Positions 43,235 through 52,861 are shown, counted from the stretch's first letter. The stretch: 64,000 nucleotides of DNA from Ignavibacteriales bacterium (GCA_016177735.1 JACOUS010000017.1:1-64000); one strand, 5' to 3'. Made by a program: numbers and translations. Notes: generated by a model not told the origin, from the letters alone.

Positions 43235-44473
43235 TTATGAATTTGGAGATTCTACTTTGGCTCCGTTATGCGGAATTAAATTTTTCCCAAACTGCATTTG
43301 TAAATCTGCTCCAACCATTATTCGCACTAGTTCATTGAATTTAACTTTCGGCTGCCAACCAAGTTCCTTACTCGCTTTTGAATAATCTCCGATCAGGTAA
43401 TCAACTTCTGCCGGACGAAAATATTCGGCACCGACATTTATTATTTCTGTTCCTTCGTTTAAATCCGAAATCCTTTGCAGCAAAAATTCCTTATTTATGA
43501 AAGCACCGTTATTATCCGAACCGGACTTAAATGCTTTGTGATCATTTTTGTTATGATTAGAGTTATTTAATGAATCACCCAATTCTACTATTTTGTTTTT
43601 ATCAATTGATTTGATAACGCCTCTTTCATTTTCATTTTTGCCATGCCATTCAATTCCAATTCCCAGACAATCGAATGCTTCTTCACAAAATTCTCGTACA
43701 GTATGAGTCTCGCCGGTTGCCAAAATAAAATCTTCAGGCTGCTCGTGTTGTAGAATCTGCCACATCCCTTCGCAATATTCGGGTGCATAGCCCCAATCGC
43801 GGTTAGCATTTAAGTTGCCAAGAATTAATTTTTCTTTCATGCCCAATACAATTTCAGCGGCGGTCTTTGTAATTTTTCTCGTAACAAAATTTTCTCCGCG
43901 TCTCGGCGATTCATGATTGAAAAGAATTCCGTTGCATGCAAAAATGTTGTAAGCCTCTCTGTAATTAACAACCGACCAATAAGCAAAAAGTTTTGAAACA
44001 GCATACGGAGAACGGGGATAAAACGGAGTCTTTTCGGATTGCGGACTTTCAACCGCTTTGCCGTACAATTCGCTTGTTGATGCTTGGTAAAATTTAGTCT
44101 GTTTGCCAAGTCCTGTCTCTCTAATTGCATCTAAAAATCTCAAAGTTCCCAAAGCATCTACTTGCGCTGTATAGTCGGGAATTTCAAAAGAAATTTTAAC
44201 ATGGCTTTGTGCGGCAAGATTATAAATTTCATCGGGCTCTGTCTTTTCTAAAATTCTGTGGAGACTGCTTGTATCTACAACATCGCCGTAGTACATAAAA
44301 AATTTTGAATCGCGGTACTGCGGATTGTTATAGTACAGGTGATCTATCCGAGTTGTATTTATTGTGCTGCTTCTTCTGATAATGCCGTGAACTTCGTAAC
44401 CTTTTGCAAGCAGAAGTTCTGTTAGATAACTCCCATCTTGACCGGTGATGCCGGTTATTAATGCTTTTTTCAT
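43235..44473 (-). CDS. gmd: GDP-mannose 4,6-dehydratase with an insertion
   Basis: A 412-residue extended SDR that converts GDP-mannose to GDP-4-keto-6-deoxymannose. The family motifs are near-perfect: [65 protein letters not shown] and EYFRPAEVD. The normal length is about 340-375 residues; the extra comes from a low-complexity insertion at roughly residues 288-344, rich in N, K, S and D, just before the C-terminal substrate motif. Its product feeds GDP-perosamine, GDP-fucose or GDP-rhamnose pathways; the RfbE-like DegT at 7,314-8,471 suggests perosamine. Confidence 0.95.
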   Translation of the reverse strand: MKKALITGITGQDGSYLTELLLAKGYEVHGIIRRSSTINTTRIDHLYYNNPQYRDSKFFMYYGDVVDTSSLHRILEKTEPDEIYNLAAQSHVKISFEIPDYTAQVDALGTLRFLDAIRETGLGKQTKFYQASTSELYGKAVESPQSEKTPFYPRSPYAVSKLFAYWSVVNYREAYNIFACNGILFNHESPRRGENFVTRKITKTAAEIVLGMKEKLILGNLNANRDWGYAPEYCEGMWQILQHEQPEDFILATGETHTVREFCEEAFDCLGIGIEWHGKNENERGVIKSIDKNKIVELGDSLNNSNHNKNDHKAFKSGSDNNGAFINKEFLLQRISDLNEGTEIINVGAEYFRPAEVDYLIGDYSKASKELGWQPKVKFNELVRIMVGADLQMQFGKNLIPHNGAKVESPNS

Positions 44474-44645
44474 TTGGGATATTTTTTTTTTGATAAATAA
44501 CCTAATTGCGAAAAATATCAGCCATAAATTTTCAGAATATCTTTTTCAGAATGTTCAAAAAATTTGTCAGCGATAAAATCGCATCAAGAGGATATTATAA
44601 TCGGATAAGGGAAAAAAGAATGAAATGAGAAAGAAAGGGACGGGA

Positions 44646-46025
44646 TTAAATTTTCAGGATATTGTTCCCGGAAATTTTACGAGAGTTGAAAGCATTCCTT
44701 GTATCAACAATAAACTTTGCACTTCGAGCAAGCAGAGCATAATCAAAATCATCATGATCGGTTACGAGCAGTAAAAGATCGTAAGATTGGATAGACTCAT
44801 AGTTTAATTGAACAGAATGCAGATTGAATTTATATTTTCTTGTAGGAGGGAGCTTAGGGAAAAAAGGATCGGAGTAATCAACACGCGCAGCTTTTTCTTG
44901 AAATAATTCGATCAACTTTAACGCCGGTGATTCGCGCATGTCGTCAATATTTTTTTTGTAACTGACACCAAGTATCAAAATTTTAGATTGTGTAATCGGC
45001 ACATTAAATTTATTCAATGCTTCGATAGCTTTTTCAACAACATAATACGGCTGATAAGTATTTACTTCGCCGGCAAGTTCAATAAATTTTGTGTTGATAT
45101 CGTATTCGCGTGCTTTCCAAGTTAGATAAAAAGGATCTATCGGAATGCAGTGTCCGCCTAATCCGGGTCCGGGATAAAAAGGCTGATATCCAAACGGTTT
45201 AGTTTTTGCCGCCTCGATCACTTCCCAAATATCAATATTCATCCGGCTGAAAACCATTTTAAGTTCATTAACCAGAGCAATATTAACCGAGCGGTAAATA
45301 TTCTCAAGTAATTTTGCGGCTTCGGCAACACGAGGCGAAGAAACTTGGACAACTTGAACAACTATTGAATCATACAGTTTTGAAGCAGTTTCGAGGCAAT
45401 TGGGTGTAACTCCGCCAACTATTTTGGGAATGTTGCTTGTATTATATGATTCGTTGCCGGGATCTTCGCGTTCGGGGCTGAATGCGAGGAAAAAATCTTT
45501 GCCAACTTCAAGTTTCGAGCTTTCGAAAAGCGGAAGTAAAATTTCTTCCGTCGTCCCGGGATAAGTAGAAGATTCGAGAACAATTAATTGTCCGGCTCGC
45601 AAAAAATTTGCGATCTCTTTTCCCGAATTTTTTATGTAGGAAATATCTGGTTCGCGGTGTTCATCTAATGGTGTTGGAACACAAACAATTATGCAATCAC
45701 ACGACACTAATTGCGAAAAATTGTTAACGGCTTTAAATTTTTTACTGGTTACTGTCTTCTCTATTCTGTCTTCCGAAATATGTTTAATATAACTCCGTCC
45801 TGAATTCAAAACGGGAATTTTCTTTTCATCAATATCAAAACCAATCACATTAAAATCTTTTTCGGCAAAAGTAAGTGCGAGCGGCAAGCCAACATAGCCA
45901 AGCCCGATAATGCCAATAACAGCAGTCTTTGTATCAATTCTTTTAATCAGTTCGTTTTTGTAATCCGGCTTTTGTTCCATTTCTTCTACATTTTCTGTTT
46001 CGAACACTGCGTTATTGTTTTTCAT
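44646..46025 (-). CDS. Nucleotide sugar dehydrogenase (UDP-HexNAc 6-dehydrogenase, WbpA-like)
   Basis: A 459-residue UDP-glucose/GDP-mannose dehydrogenase-family enzyme. GIIGLGYVGLPLALTFAE (cofactor), VPTPLDEHREPD, ESSTYPGTT, FSPEREDPGN (a WecC/WbpA motif) and the catalytic-cysteine motif GLGGHCIPIDPFYL are all intact. It oxidises C6 of a UDP-N-acetylhexosamine twice to the uronic acid. It is the 5'-most gene of the large polysaccharide run; the 172 bases between it and gmd contain no gene. Confidence 0.92.
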   Translation of the reverse strand: MKNNNAVFETENVEEMEQKPDYKNELIKRIDTKTAVIGIIGLGYVGLPLALTFAEKDFNVIGFDIDEKKIPVLNSGRSYIKHISEDRIEKTVTSKKFKAVNNFSQLVSCDCIIVCVPTPLDEHREPDISYIKNSGKEIANFLRAGQLIVLESSTYPGTTEEILLPLFESSKLEVGKDFFLAFSPEREDPGNESYNTSNIPKIVGGVTPNCLETASKLYDSIVVQVVQVSSPRVAEAAKLLENIYRSVNIALVNELKMVFSRMNIDIWEVIEAAKTKPFGYQPFYPGPGLGGHCIPIDPFYLTWKAREYDINTKFIELAGEVNTYQPYYVVEKAIEALNKFNVPITQSKILILGVSYKKNIDDMRESPALKLIELFQEKAARVDYSDPFFPKLPPTRKYKFNLHSVQLNYESIQSYDLLLLVTDHDDFDYALLARSAKFIVDTRNAFNSRKISGNNILKI

Positions 46026-46104
46026 ACAGTAAATTATTTATACACTATTTTTTTTCTTATAACAAATCTACTCGAAATAAAAACAGTATTGGTGCTGACA
46101 TCTG

Positions 46105-46668
46105 TTATTCAATTTTAAGAGCTTCTTCCCATTCTTTTTCCAAACCAAATTGAGCCAGTTTAGCTTGCAAAAAATGATCGTTGATGATATCACCGGATTC
46201 TCTCAGCATTGCAGCAATATCCGAAAGATGTTTTTGTGATTTCCCTTCTTTATAAAATTCAAGTTTCTTTATGATAACATATTCAACTGGAGCTATTGGA
46301 AGCAACGAAGTACCAAATTTTATTTCTCGTCTGTTTTGAATAGCCCATTTTTGAAATTCATCATTACCCGAAAGATAAACATCAGCTTTAAATCCGGTAT
46401 CAGCATGAATAATATTAAAATGACCTCTGCTGCTTCTATTTATTTCAAGATTGATAACATCTTTTGGCGGCAAATAGAATTCTCCATTCGGAAAAATATC
46501 AACAAGTTTATCTATATCACCTTTTGTAAGTTCTATTACAAGATCAATATCATGTGTCACTCTAGGATCACCATAAACAATCGATGCAACCGAACCGGTA
46601 ATAATGAAATCAATACTCAACGATTGAAAACGGTTAGTAAAAATCTGAAACAGCTCAAGATCTTGCAT
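46105..46668 (-). CDS. Nucleotidyltransferase-fold protein (possible toxin-antitoxin partner)
   Basis: A 187-residue protein with a minimal nucleotidyltransferase core: ITGSVASIVYGDPRVTHDIDLVI holds the G-S and the D-x-D metal ligands. A second half has IKKLEFYKEGKSQKHLSDIAAMLRES, which is characteristic of DUF6036/AbiEii-like nucleotidyltransferases that require a lysine-rich helix. A small gene ends 14 bases inside it on the same strand. Such pairs include toxin-antitoxin systems, but there is no direct evidence of toxicity here. Confidence 0.8.
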   Translation of the reverse strand: MQDLELFQIFTNRFQSLSIDFIITGSVASIVYGDPRVTHDIDLVIELTKGDIDKLVDIFPNGEFYLPPKDVINLEINRSSRGHFNIIHADTGFKADVYLSGNDEFQKWAIQNRREIKFGTSLLPIAPVEYVIIKKLEFYKEGKSQKHLSDIAAMLRESGDIINDHFLQAKLAQFGLEKEWEEALKIE

Positions 46669-46855
46669 TTAGAAATATCTCTTTTACTTTTTTTTCAATT
46701 TGCTCATCACTCATTTCCGGATGCAGTGTTCGCAAAGCTGCGATTTTTAATTTCCTTGCAGAATGGTATAATTCCATTGAAAGTAATAATTTTTTTTCGG
46801 GCGAGAAGTTTTTAAAACGTGCATTTTTTTTAATGTTATCTGTACTATTCTCCAT
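46655..46855 (-). CDS. Small alpha-helical protein paired with the nucleotidyltransferase
   Basis: A 66-residue charged helical protein: FSPEKKLLLSMELYHSARKLKIAAL (given here in two runs: FSPEKKLLLSMELY, then HSARKLKIAAL) followed by HPEMSDEQIEKKVKEIFL. Small genes of this kind often precede nucleotidyltransferase genes in bacteria. The ATG at 46,855 is favoured because GGGA lies six bases upstream; a GTG four codons earlier has no site. Its stop overlaps the start of the nucleotidyltransferase gene by 14 bases, so the two are translated together. It may be an antitoxin or adaptor; that is inference. Confidence 0.7.
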   Translation of the reverse strand: MENSTDNIKKNARFKNFSPEKKLLLSMELYHSARKLKIAALRTLHPEMSDEQIEKKVKEIFLNARS

Positions 46856-47198
46856 TTCCTTTCCCACATTAAAAAATTTTTCTAACGTAAAACAGAGATT
46901 TATTAAACTTTGATTTACGGATTTGAAGAAATAAGAAACCTGAATTAGAAATCATACCGAAAAATCAAATTTATTTTTTTTGTTTAACAAACATACCAAA
47001 AATTATAAAATGAATTCCTAATACAGCTTCGCCACGTCACCCACATGACAAGAATTATACGGCATGAAAAAAACTGAAAAGGGCCCTCAGGGAAAGGAAT
47101 CTATTACTGAACTTAATTTATTAAAATAGAATTTAAATGCAAACGAATTTATTGCAAAAATAGTTTGTAAATAAAGATTTTAGGGTCTATTATGCAAT
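46856..47198. other. Gene-free spacer
   Basis: About 340 bases between two minus-strand genes. I find no open reading frame with a ribosome binding site. A short GGGCCC palindrome (47,082-47,087) within AAAAGGGCCCTCAG and T-rich runs are present, but no convincing terminator or promoter. The stretch is distinctly AT-rich. Confidence 0.5.
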
Positions 47199-48137
47199 TT
47201 ACCGGTTACTTGTGAACTTGAGAATAACAGATTCTTTCTCTCGATCAGAGAGCCCCTCTGATTTTTGAGTACTTTTAAAAAGATCGAAAACGCTATTCAA
47301 TTGCTGATCATTAGTTTTCAGGTGCTGCTTCAGAATTTCTGCAGCGTGTTCGGTAACCTTATCGCGATTATTCTGATTCTTCTCTGTGCCGGGTCGGTAT
47401 TCATCTGCAATATTCAAAGCTTGTTTGAGAATGGTAATAATTTCTTCCCGCAAATCTTGAACTTTGTGTGAATCCGGCGGCAAAGGTAAAGATAAACTAC
47501 TGTGTACGGCTGTACTGTCTTCAGAAATATTGTTTAATGAAGTGATTGTATCAGGAAGAGTTTTAGAAGTTGTTGATTCAGTTTTTACGTTTGAATCGGC
47601 TGGAATTTCTTTTCTATCATCAAATTCTTTGTCGATAAAATCCGGATCGAAAGCAAAAATTGCATCTGCAAAAATTTTATCGTTTTGGTGTTGTGCTTCA
47701 ACGGCTTTGAGATCAAAACTGTATATTTCCGCAAAATCCGGTTCGCTTTCCCATCGTGTTAATGATGTTAAACCAACTTGCTGAATTTTGAAGCGGAATC
47801 TCTGCGGATCCAAATCGAATCTCAGATGCCGCAAATCTTTAATTGCAAAAATCGGGTCGAAGTAAACGAGTTCTATTTTGCCATTAATCTTAATAAAATA
47901 CCCGTACTTTGTAGAATAAGCATCGAGATTATTAACGTTTGTTAAAAGTCTGTAGATCAATAAATTTTTCGGGGATGGGTCTTTCACATAATTACATACA
48001 TCAAAATAGCTGATGTGATGAGGTCTTTTTACTTTATCTTTTTTGTAGATGATCTTAAAACTATCATTGAAGTTGAATAGGTTCTGCGAGTAAATCAGAA
48101 TATCGTTTGTTTTCAAATCCAATGTTTCTAACAACAT
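47199..48137 (-). CDS. Protein of unknown function
   Basis: I do not recognise this 312-residue protein. The N-terminal half (1-175) looks globular, with alternating strands (GYFIKINGKIELVYFDP and DLRHLRFDLDPQRFRFKIQ). Residues about 185-235 are low-complexity, rich in S, T, D and P. The C-terminal 75 residues are charged helices (REEIITILKQALNIADEY, later KVTEHAAEILKQHLK). No signal peptide or transmembrane helix is apparent. It stands alone between the glucan phosphorylase and the nucleotidyltransferase pair. The region upstream contains repeated TTGCATGAAT words that could be a binding site. Confidence 0.75.
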   Translation of the reverse strand: MLLETLDLKTNDILIYSQNLFNFNDSFKIIYKKDKVKRPHHISYFDVCNYVKDPSPKNLLIYRLLTNVNNLDAYSTKYGYFIKINGKIELVYFDPIFAIKDLRHLRFDLDPQRFRFKIQQVGLTSLTRWESEPDFAEIYSFDLKAVEAQHQNDKIFADAIFAFDPDFIDKEFDDRKEIPADSNVKTESTTSKTLPDTITSLNNISEDSTAVHSSLSLPLPPDSHKVQDLREEIITILKQALNIADEYRPGTEKNQNNRDKVTEHAAEILKQHLKTNDQQLNSVFDLFKSTQKSEGLSDREKESVILKFTSNR

Positions 48138-48200
48138 ATACTCACTCTCATTAGTTATGTAGATTCATCACTACACATTGTGTAAATGCTAAACAGTAAG

Positions 48201-48257
48201 TTGCATGAATAAATAATTGCATGAATGCATGATTTTTAAAACCACACATCATGCATT
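48201..48257. repeat. TGCATGA repeats and 10-bp inverted repeat
   Basis: TTGCATGAAT occurs at 48,201-48,210 and 48,217-48,226, overlapping AATGCATGAT (48,224-48,233), whose exact complement ATCATGCATT lies at 48,248-48,257. These lie in the 143-bp gap between two minus-strand genes, upstream of the 312-residue gene. They may be an operator or a weak hairpin. Confidence 0.45.
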
Positions 48258-48280
48258 TTTCATACTTCGTACATTTTTTA

Positions 48281-50845
48281 TTACGCCCAGCGGATAAGCC
48301 CGAGTTCAAATTTATTAATCATCATATCGTGCTTTGGTAAGATACGCAAAGTATAACCAAATTGCCCTGTATCTTTGCAATCTATTTCACCGCGGTAAAC
48401 ATATCTGCCGTCTTTGCTTTTCCGCGGTTGATTAGACATTGTTACGGAACCCCGGTTAGCTTGCGAACCGTTTTCAACTTTACCAAAATAAATTTGTACT
48501 TCAACATCATTTGGTTTTAGATCGCCCAGTTCAACCTCGGCAATAATCGGATATTTATTGCCAACGGTAAACTCGTTGTTTTTGTCTTCTTGTTCAATGC
48601 TTACAAATTTTAGCTTGTGCCAGTTTTCAAAAACTTTACCCCTCCACTCTGAAAAAGCTTTTCCCTTTTCCCAATTATTTTTCATCAGCTCGGTTCTTTT
48701 TTCATACGATATAAAATAAAATTTCTCTGCATATTCTCTAACCATGCGGTGAGTATTATAAACCGGTCCAAGATTCTTCATGGAATTTTTCATCATTGCA
48801 ATCCAATTACGCGGAAGTTTATCTTCCCCTCTATTATAGAATATCGGAACAATTTCTTTTTCGATCATTTCATAAATCAATCTCGATTCGACTTCGTCCT
48901 GATAATCAAGATTATCATATTCTTCGGCGTTGCCGATTTTCCAACCGACATCGTAGCTGTAAGCTTCATCCCACCAGCCGTCGAGCACACTTAAATTCAA
49001 CCCGCCGTTGGCAATTATTTTCATTCCGGAAGTTCCGCTTGCTTCCAAAGGTCTTCGCGGATTGTTGAGCCAAATGTCGCAGCCTTCAACCATGTAACGT
49101 GCAATGTTCATATCGTAATTTTCGAGAAAGACAATTTTTTTTCGAAGATGATAATCTTTAGTCATCGCAATAATTTCTTGAATTAATTTTTTGCCTTCTT
49201 CGTCTTTTGGATGTGCTTTACCGGCAATAATAAATTGTACGGGATAATCGGGATTACTGATTATGCTCGCAAGTCTTTCAATATCTTTGAATATTAGTGT
49301 TGCTCTTTTGTAAGTAGCGAACCTTCTCGCAAATCCGATAGTAATAGCTTGAGCATCGAGCACTTCTTTTGCAGAAGCAATTTCGGAAGCTGAGCCGCCG
49401 CGCGCAACCACTTGTTTAACTAATCTTTTGCGTGCAAAAGCAACAAGTCTTTCTCTTCTTCTTTCGTGCGTACGCCATAATTCTTCGTCGGGAATTTCAT
49501 CAACGCGTGTCCAAACTTCCTGATCGGAAGGATTACGCATAAATTTTTCGCCGAGGTATCTGTAAAGCAATTCTTGTATATCGTTCGATAAATGCGAGTG
49601 TGTATGAATTCCGTTCGTTACATAATCAATAGGAATTTCATCAAAAGGAATATCGATGAAACCGGCTTGCCACATTTTTTTGGAAACTTTTCCGTGAAGT
49701 TTGCTTACGCCGTTCACAAAACCAGCCATGTTCATCGCGAGATGAGCCATGTTAAAATTAGCCGGAGCTTTGTCTTTAATTATTGAGCCGAGACTATAAA
49801 ATGTTTTATCCGAAATTCCCAGTTCAGTGCGGTAGTAATTGCCAAAATATTTTTCCACAAGATCGTTCGGGAAAATATCAATTCCAGCCGGGACCGGCGT
49901 GTGTGTAGTAAATACGTTGGAATAAAAATTCACATCTTTCGCTTCTGTAAAAGTTAAGTAGTGAAGCTTCATCAAAAGTCTGATTCTTTCGAGCGCGAGA
50001 AATGCCGAATGTCCTTCATTCATATGGCAAACAACCGGTTTGGTTCCCATTGCCTGTAAAGCACGTATGCCGCCAATTCCCAGAACTATTTCTTGCTGTA
50101 TTCTCGTTTCGGTATTTCCGCCGTACAATGTGCGTGTAATTTTTTTGTCTTCATCGTTGTTTTCGGGAACGTTTGTATCCAGCAAATATAATGGTACTCT
50201 CCCGATCTGTATTTTCCAGACTTGCATACTTACTTTTCTTCCCGGAAAATCGAGTTCAATCCTTAAAGGTGTTTTATCACTTTTTGTTACGAGAGCCATC
50301 GGTTGATTATAAAAATCAGTAATCTCATATCTTTCTTGCTGCCAGCCGTCGTGTGTTAAATATTGCTGGAAATATCCTTCCTTGTAACACAAGCCTACAC
50401 CAACAAGAGGCAATCCGAGATCGCTTGCAGATTTTAAATGATCGCCGGACAAAACTCCCAAGCCGCCGGAATAAATTTGGAGGCATTCGGTTAAACCGAA
50501 CTCTGCTGAAAAGTATGCGATAATATTTTCTTTATCATATTTGTAATTTTTTTGGTACCATGTTTTTTCTTCAACATAAATATTCATTTGAACAAAAACG
50601 CGGTTCATGTGCGAAATAAAACTATCATCGAGAGCAATCTCATTCAAACGCTCTTGACTAATCTTTCCGAGCATTAGTACGGGATTGTGATGGGTCTCTT
50701 CCCACAATTTGCCGTCAAGTCTTCTGAACATTTCGATAGCATCTTGATTCCACGTCCAGAACAAATTGTAAACAATTTCCCTAAGCGGTTCTAATTTTTC
50801 GGGTAACGAAGGTACTACATTAAATCTGCCGATATAATTTACCAT
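48281..50845 (-). CDS. glgP: Alpha-glucan phosphorylase (DUF3417/GT35 type)
   Basis: An 854-residue PLP-dependent phosphorylase that releases glucose 1-phosphate from glycogen. The first ~100 residues form the DUF3417 domain (LREIVYNLFWTWNQDA), followed by the GT35 catalytic core with YFSAEFGL, VCHMNEGHSAFLALERI and, near residue 609, the PLP lysine in EASGTSGMK. GGAG lies six bases before the ATG. The length and order match the shorter bacterial/archaeal form rather than E. coli GlgP/MalP. The promoter region is shared with the divergent plsY. Confidence 0.95.
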   Translation of the reverse strand: MVNYIGRFNVVPSLPEKLEPLREIVYNLFWTWNQDAIEMFRRLDGKLWEETHHNPVLMLGKISQERLNEIALDDSFISHMNRVFVQMNIYVEEKTWYQKNYKYDKENIIAYFSAEFGLTECLQIYSGGLGVLSGDHLKSASDLGLPLVGVGLCYKEGYFQQYLTHDGWQQERYEITDFYNQPMALVTKSDKTPLRIELDFPGRKVSMQVWKIQIGRVPLYLLDTNVPENNDEDKKITRTLYGGNTETRIQQEIVLGIGGIRALQAMGTKPVVCHMNEGHSAFLALERIRLLMKLHYLTFTEAKDVNFYSNVFTTHTPVPAGIDIFPNDLVEKYFGNYYRTELGISDKTFYSLGSIIKDKAPANFNMAHLAMNMAGFVNGVSKLHGKVSKKMWQAGFIDIPFDEIPIDYVTNGIHTHSHLSNDIQELLYRYLGEKFMRNPSDQEVWTRVDEIPDEELWRTHERRRERLVAFARKRLVKQVVARGGSASEIASAKEVLDAQAITIGFARRFATYKRATLIFKDIERLASIISNPDYPVQFIIAGKAHPKDEEGKKLIQEIIAMTKDYHLRKKIVFLENYDMNIARYMVEGCDIWLNNPRRPLEASGTSGMKIIANGGLNLSVLDGWWDEAYSYDVGWKIGNAEEYDNLDYQDEVESRLIYEMIEKEIVPIFYNRGEDKLPRNWIAMMKNSMKNLGPVYNTHRMVREYAEKFYFISYEKRTELMKNNWEKGKAFSEWRGKVFENWHKLKFVSIEQEDKNNEFTVGNKYPIIAEVELGDLKPNDVEVQIYFGKVENGSQANRGSVTMSNQPRKSKDGRYVYRGEIDCKDTGQFGYTLRILPKHDMMINKFELGLIRWA

Positions 50846-51050
50846 TTACTTCTCCATTAGTGAGTAACGAAATTATAAACTGCAATTTAATATTTTTTTT
50901 AAAGTTGCAAAGAAGATGAAAAATTTTTTTTTGGGAACCATTATTAAATTTCAACAATACAATCGAAAAAATTTTTCTATCGATTAAACACGATTGTTTT
51001 TATAACCTTACTTATTTTCTTAAATTTGTTTTACACTAATCCCTAATCCA

Positions 51051-51671
51051 ATGGAATATTTATTAAGTATTGCCGCCGGTTTTCTGCTGGGTTCTTTTCC
51101 AACAGCATTTGTGCTGTTAAAAAAAATTAAAGGCATTGATATAACACAGAACGGCAGCGCTAACGTTGGTGCGTTTAATTCATATGTTGTGACAAAATCA
51201 AAAATGATTGGACTCGCTGTATTAATTATTGATGCGCTCAAAGGTTTGGTGACCGTGCTTGTTATAAGAAACTTAATCGGCACCGAATTCATTTTCGAAA
51301 TGCTCGGTTTAATTGCCGCGGTATTGAGCCACTGTTTTTCTTTTTGGATCGGCTTCAAAGGCGGAAGAGGTTTGGCAGTAGCCGCCGGCGGTGCTTTGAT
51401 TCTTTCGATTCCGGTTCTTTCAATTTGGCTGATTCTTTGGCTCGTTGCTTACGTGTTCAGAAAAAATATTCACTTTGCAAATTTTGCCGCAACACTGCTG
51501 ACTGTTGGATTAAGTTTTTCGAATGCATCTATTATGAATAAATATACTACTCCGCCGGCAGCGAGCAATATGGAATTTTCTATAACAGTCTCAATGATGT
51601 TGACTATTATTCTCATCAAACATTTTAAACCAATTAAAGAATATTTCACAACACAGAACAAAAAAAATTAA
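51051..51671 (+). CDS. plsY: Glycerol-3-phosphate acyltransferase PlsY
   Basis: A 206-residue integral membrane protein. LLGSFPTAFVLLKKIKGIDI and NGSANVGAFNSY match the conserved acyl-phosphate and glycerol-phosphate loops of PlsY (family GSIPTAY, GSGNVGATN), and the third loop has GFKGGRGLAVAAG. Five helices are visible. It transfers an acyl group from acyl phosphate to glycerol 3-phosphate, the first step of phospholipid synthesis. It is the first gene of a plus-strand group with the protease and purB. Confidence 0.95.
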   Translation: MEYLLSIAAGFLLGSFPTAFVLLKKIKGIDITQNGSANVGAFNSYVVTKSKMIGLAVLIIDALKGLVTVLVIRNLIGTEFIFEMLGLIAAVLSHCFSFWIGFKGGRGLAVAAGGALILSIPVLSIWLILWLVAYVFRKNIHFANFAATLLTVGLSFSNASIMNKYTTPPAASNMEFSITVSMMLTIILIKHFKPIKEYFTTQNKKN

Positions 51672-51682
51672 GGATGATAAAA

Positions 51683-52861
51683 ATGAATAGGCTCAAACCT
51701 ATTATTCTTTCTTCTGCAATAACATTAGTAGTTGCTTCGGCAGTATTTGCGCTGATTATAAACAACAAAGGGATCGGCAGCACCTCGTTAAGTTCATTGT
51801 GGAACGATACAAGCATGGATGCCCACGCGGCAAACAAGCAGCAATTACTTGATGATATTTCAAATTCGCGTCAAACAATAATTACAAAAACTGTTGAACA
51901 AGTCAGCCCGGCAGTTGTTGGAATAAACGTCACAGAAATTCGTCAGTACCGCGATATCTTTTCAACCGATCCGATCTACAGATATTTCTTCGGCGATAGA
52001 GTTTATAATCAGCAGATAAAAAGTTTGGGATCGGGGGCAATCATTTCTCCCGACGGCTACATACTTACAAACGATCACGTTGCCGGCAACGCTGTTGAAG
52101 CAATCGTAACAATGACTGACGGTACACAACACGAAGCAAAAATTATTGGAAGCGATCCGGTCTCGGATATCTGCCTTCTTAAAATAGATGGCGGCAATCT
52201 TCCATACATAAAACTTGGCGATTCCGACAGCATATTAACCGGCGAGTGGGCTGTTGCACTCGGTAATCCTTTCGGTCTCTTTGATATCAATGATCAGCCG
52301 ACTGTTACAGTCGGTGTTATCAGCGCAAAAGGAATGAATCTCGGTTCCGATCAAAACAGATATTACGTTAATATGCTTCAAACAGATGCGGCAATTAATT
52401 CGGGCAACAGCGGCGGACCGCTTGTAAACGCGTTCGGCGAATTGATCGGCATGAACACATTAATTTACACTGCCGGTTCGCAAGGAAATATCGGACTTGG
52501 TTTTGCAATTCCGGTCAACCGCATCAAAAAAATTGTTGCTGAAATAAAAGAAAACGGAAAAGTTGACCGCGATTTTTGGACAGGGCTCAGCATTCAAACA
52601 ATTGACCAATCAATTGCAAAAGCTTATAATTTGAAAAGCAGCCGCGGTGTAATAATAACTGAAATACTTCGCAACTCGCCGGCACAAAAATCCGGTCTGC
52701 AAATCTATGATATTATTACCGGCGTTAATAATTTTAAAGTTAACGACGAAAATACTCTCATCGGCATTCTTCAAGAATTCAGAAGAAGCGATGAGATTGA
52801 GATTCACATTTTGAGAGACAACAAACCGATGACTACAAAAATGAAATTGGAGAAAAGATAA
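51683..52861 (+). CDS. DegP/HtrA-type trypsin-like serine protease
   Basis: A 392-residue envelope protease with an N-terminal transmembrane signal anchor (residues 6-27), then a trypsin-like domain with catalytic His132 (TNDHV), Asp162 (SDICLL) and Ser243 (NSGNSGGPL), and a C-terminal PDZ domain (about 290-385). It degrades or refolds misfolded periplasmic proteins. The start at 51,683 is supported by AAGGA eight bases upstream; the ATG at 51,674 lies on that site. Only one PDZ domain is present, as in DegS-like or short HtrA forms. Confidence 0.94.
   Translation: MNRLKPIILSSAITLVVASAVFALIINNKGIGSTSLSSLWNDTSMDAHAANKQQLLDDISNSRQTIITKTVEQVSPAVVGINVTEIRQYRDIFSTDPIYRYFFGDRVYNQQIKSLGSGAIISPDGYILTNDHVAGNAVEAIVTMTDGTQHEAKIIGSDPVSDICLLKIDGGNLPYIKLGDSDSILTGEWAVALGNPFGLFDINDQPTVTVGVISAKGMNLGSDQNRYYVNMLQTDAAINSGNSGGPLVNAFGELIGMNTLIYTAGSQGNIGLGFAIPVNRIKKIVAEIKENGKVDRDFWTGLSIQTIDQSIAKAYNLKSSRGVIITEILRNSPAQKSGLQIYDIITGVNNFKVNDENTLIGILQEFRRSDEIEIHILRDNKPMTTKMKLEKR

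Noticed and set aside
46336-46815. A 159-residue plus-strand frame across the nucleotidyltransferase pair
   Set aside because: Antisense to two genes with good starts and coupling; no start signal of its own.
51021-51028. A Bacteroidetes-type promoter (TAAATTTG) before plsY
   Set aside because: It fits the TAnnTTTG -7 pattern, but no TTTG lies at the right distance, and the groES promoter is of the usual TTGACA kind.
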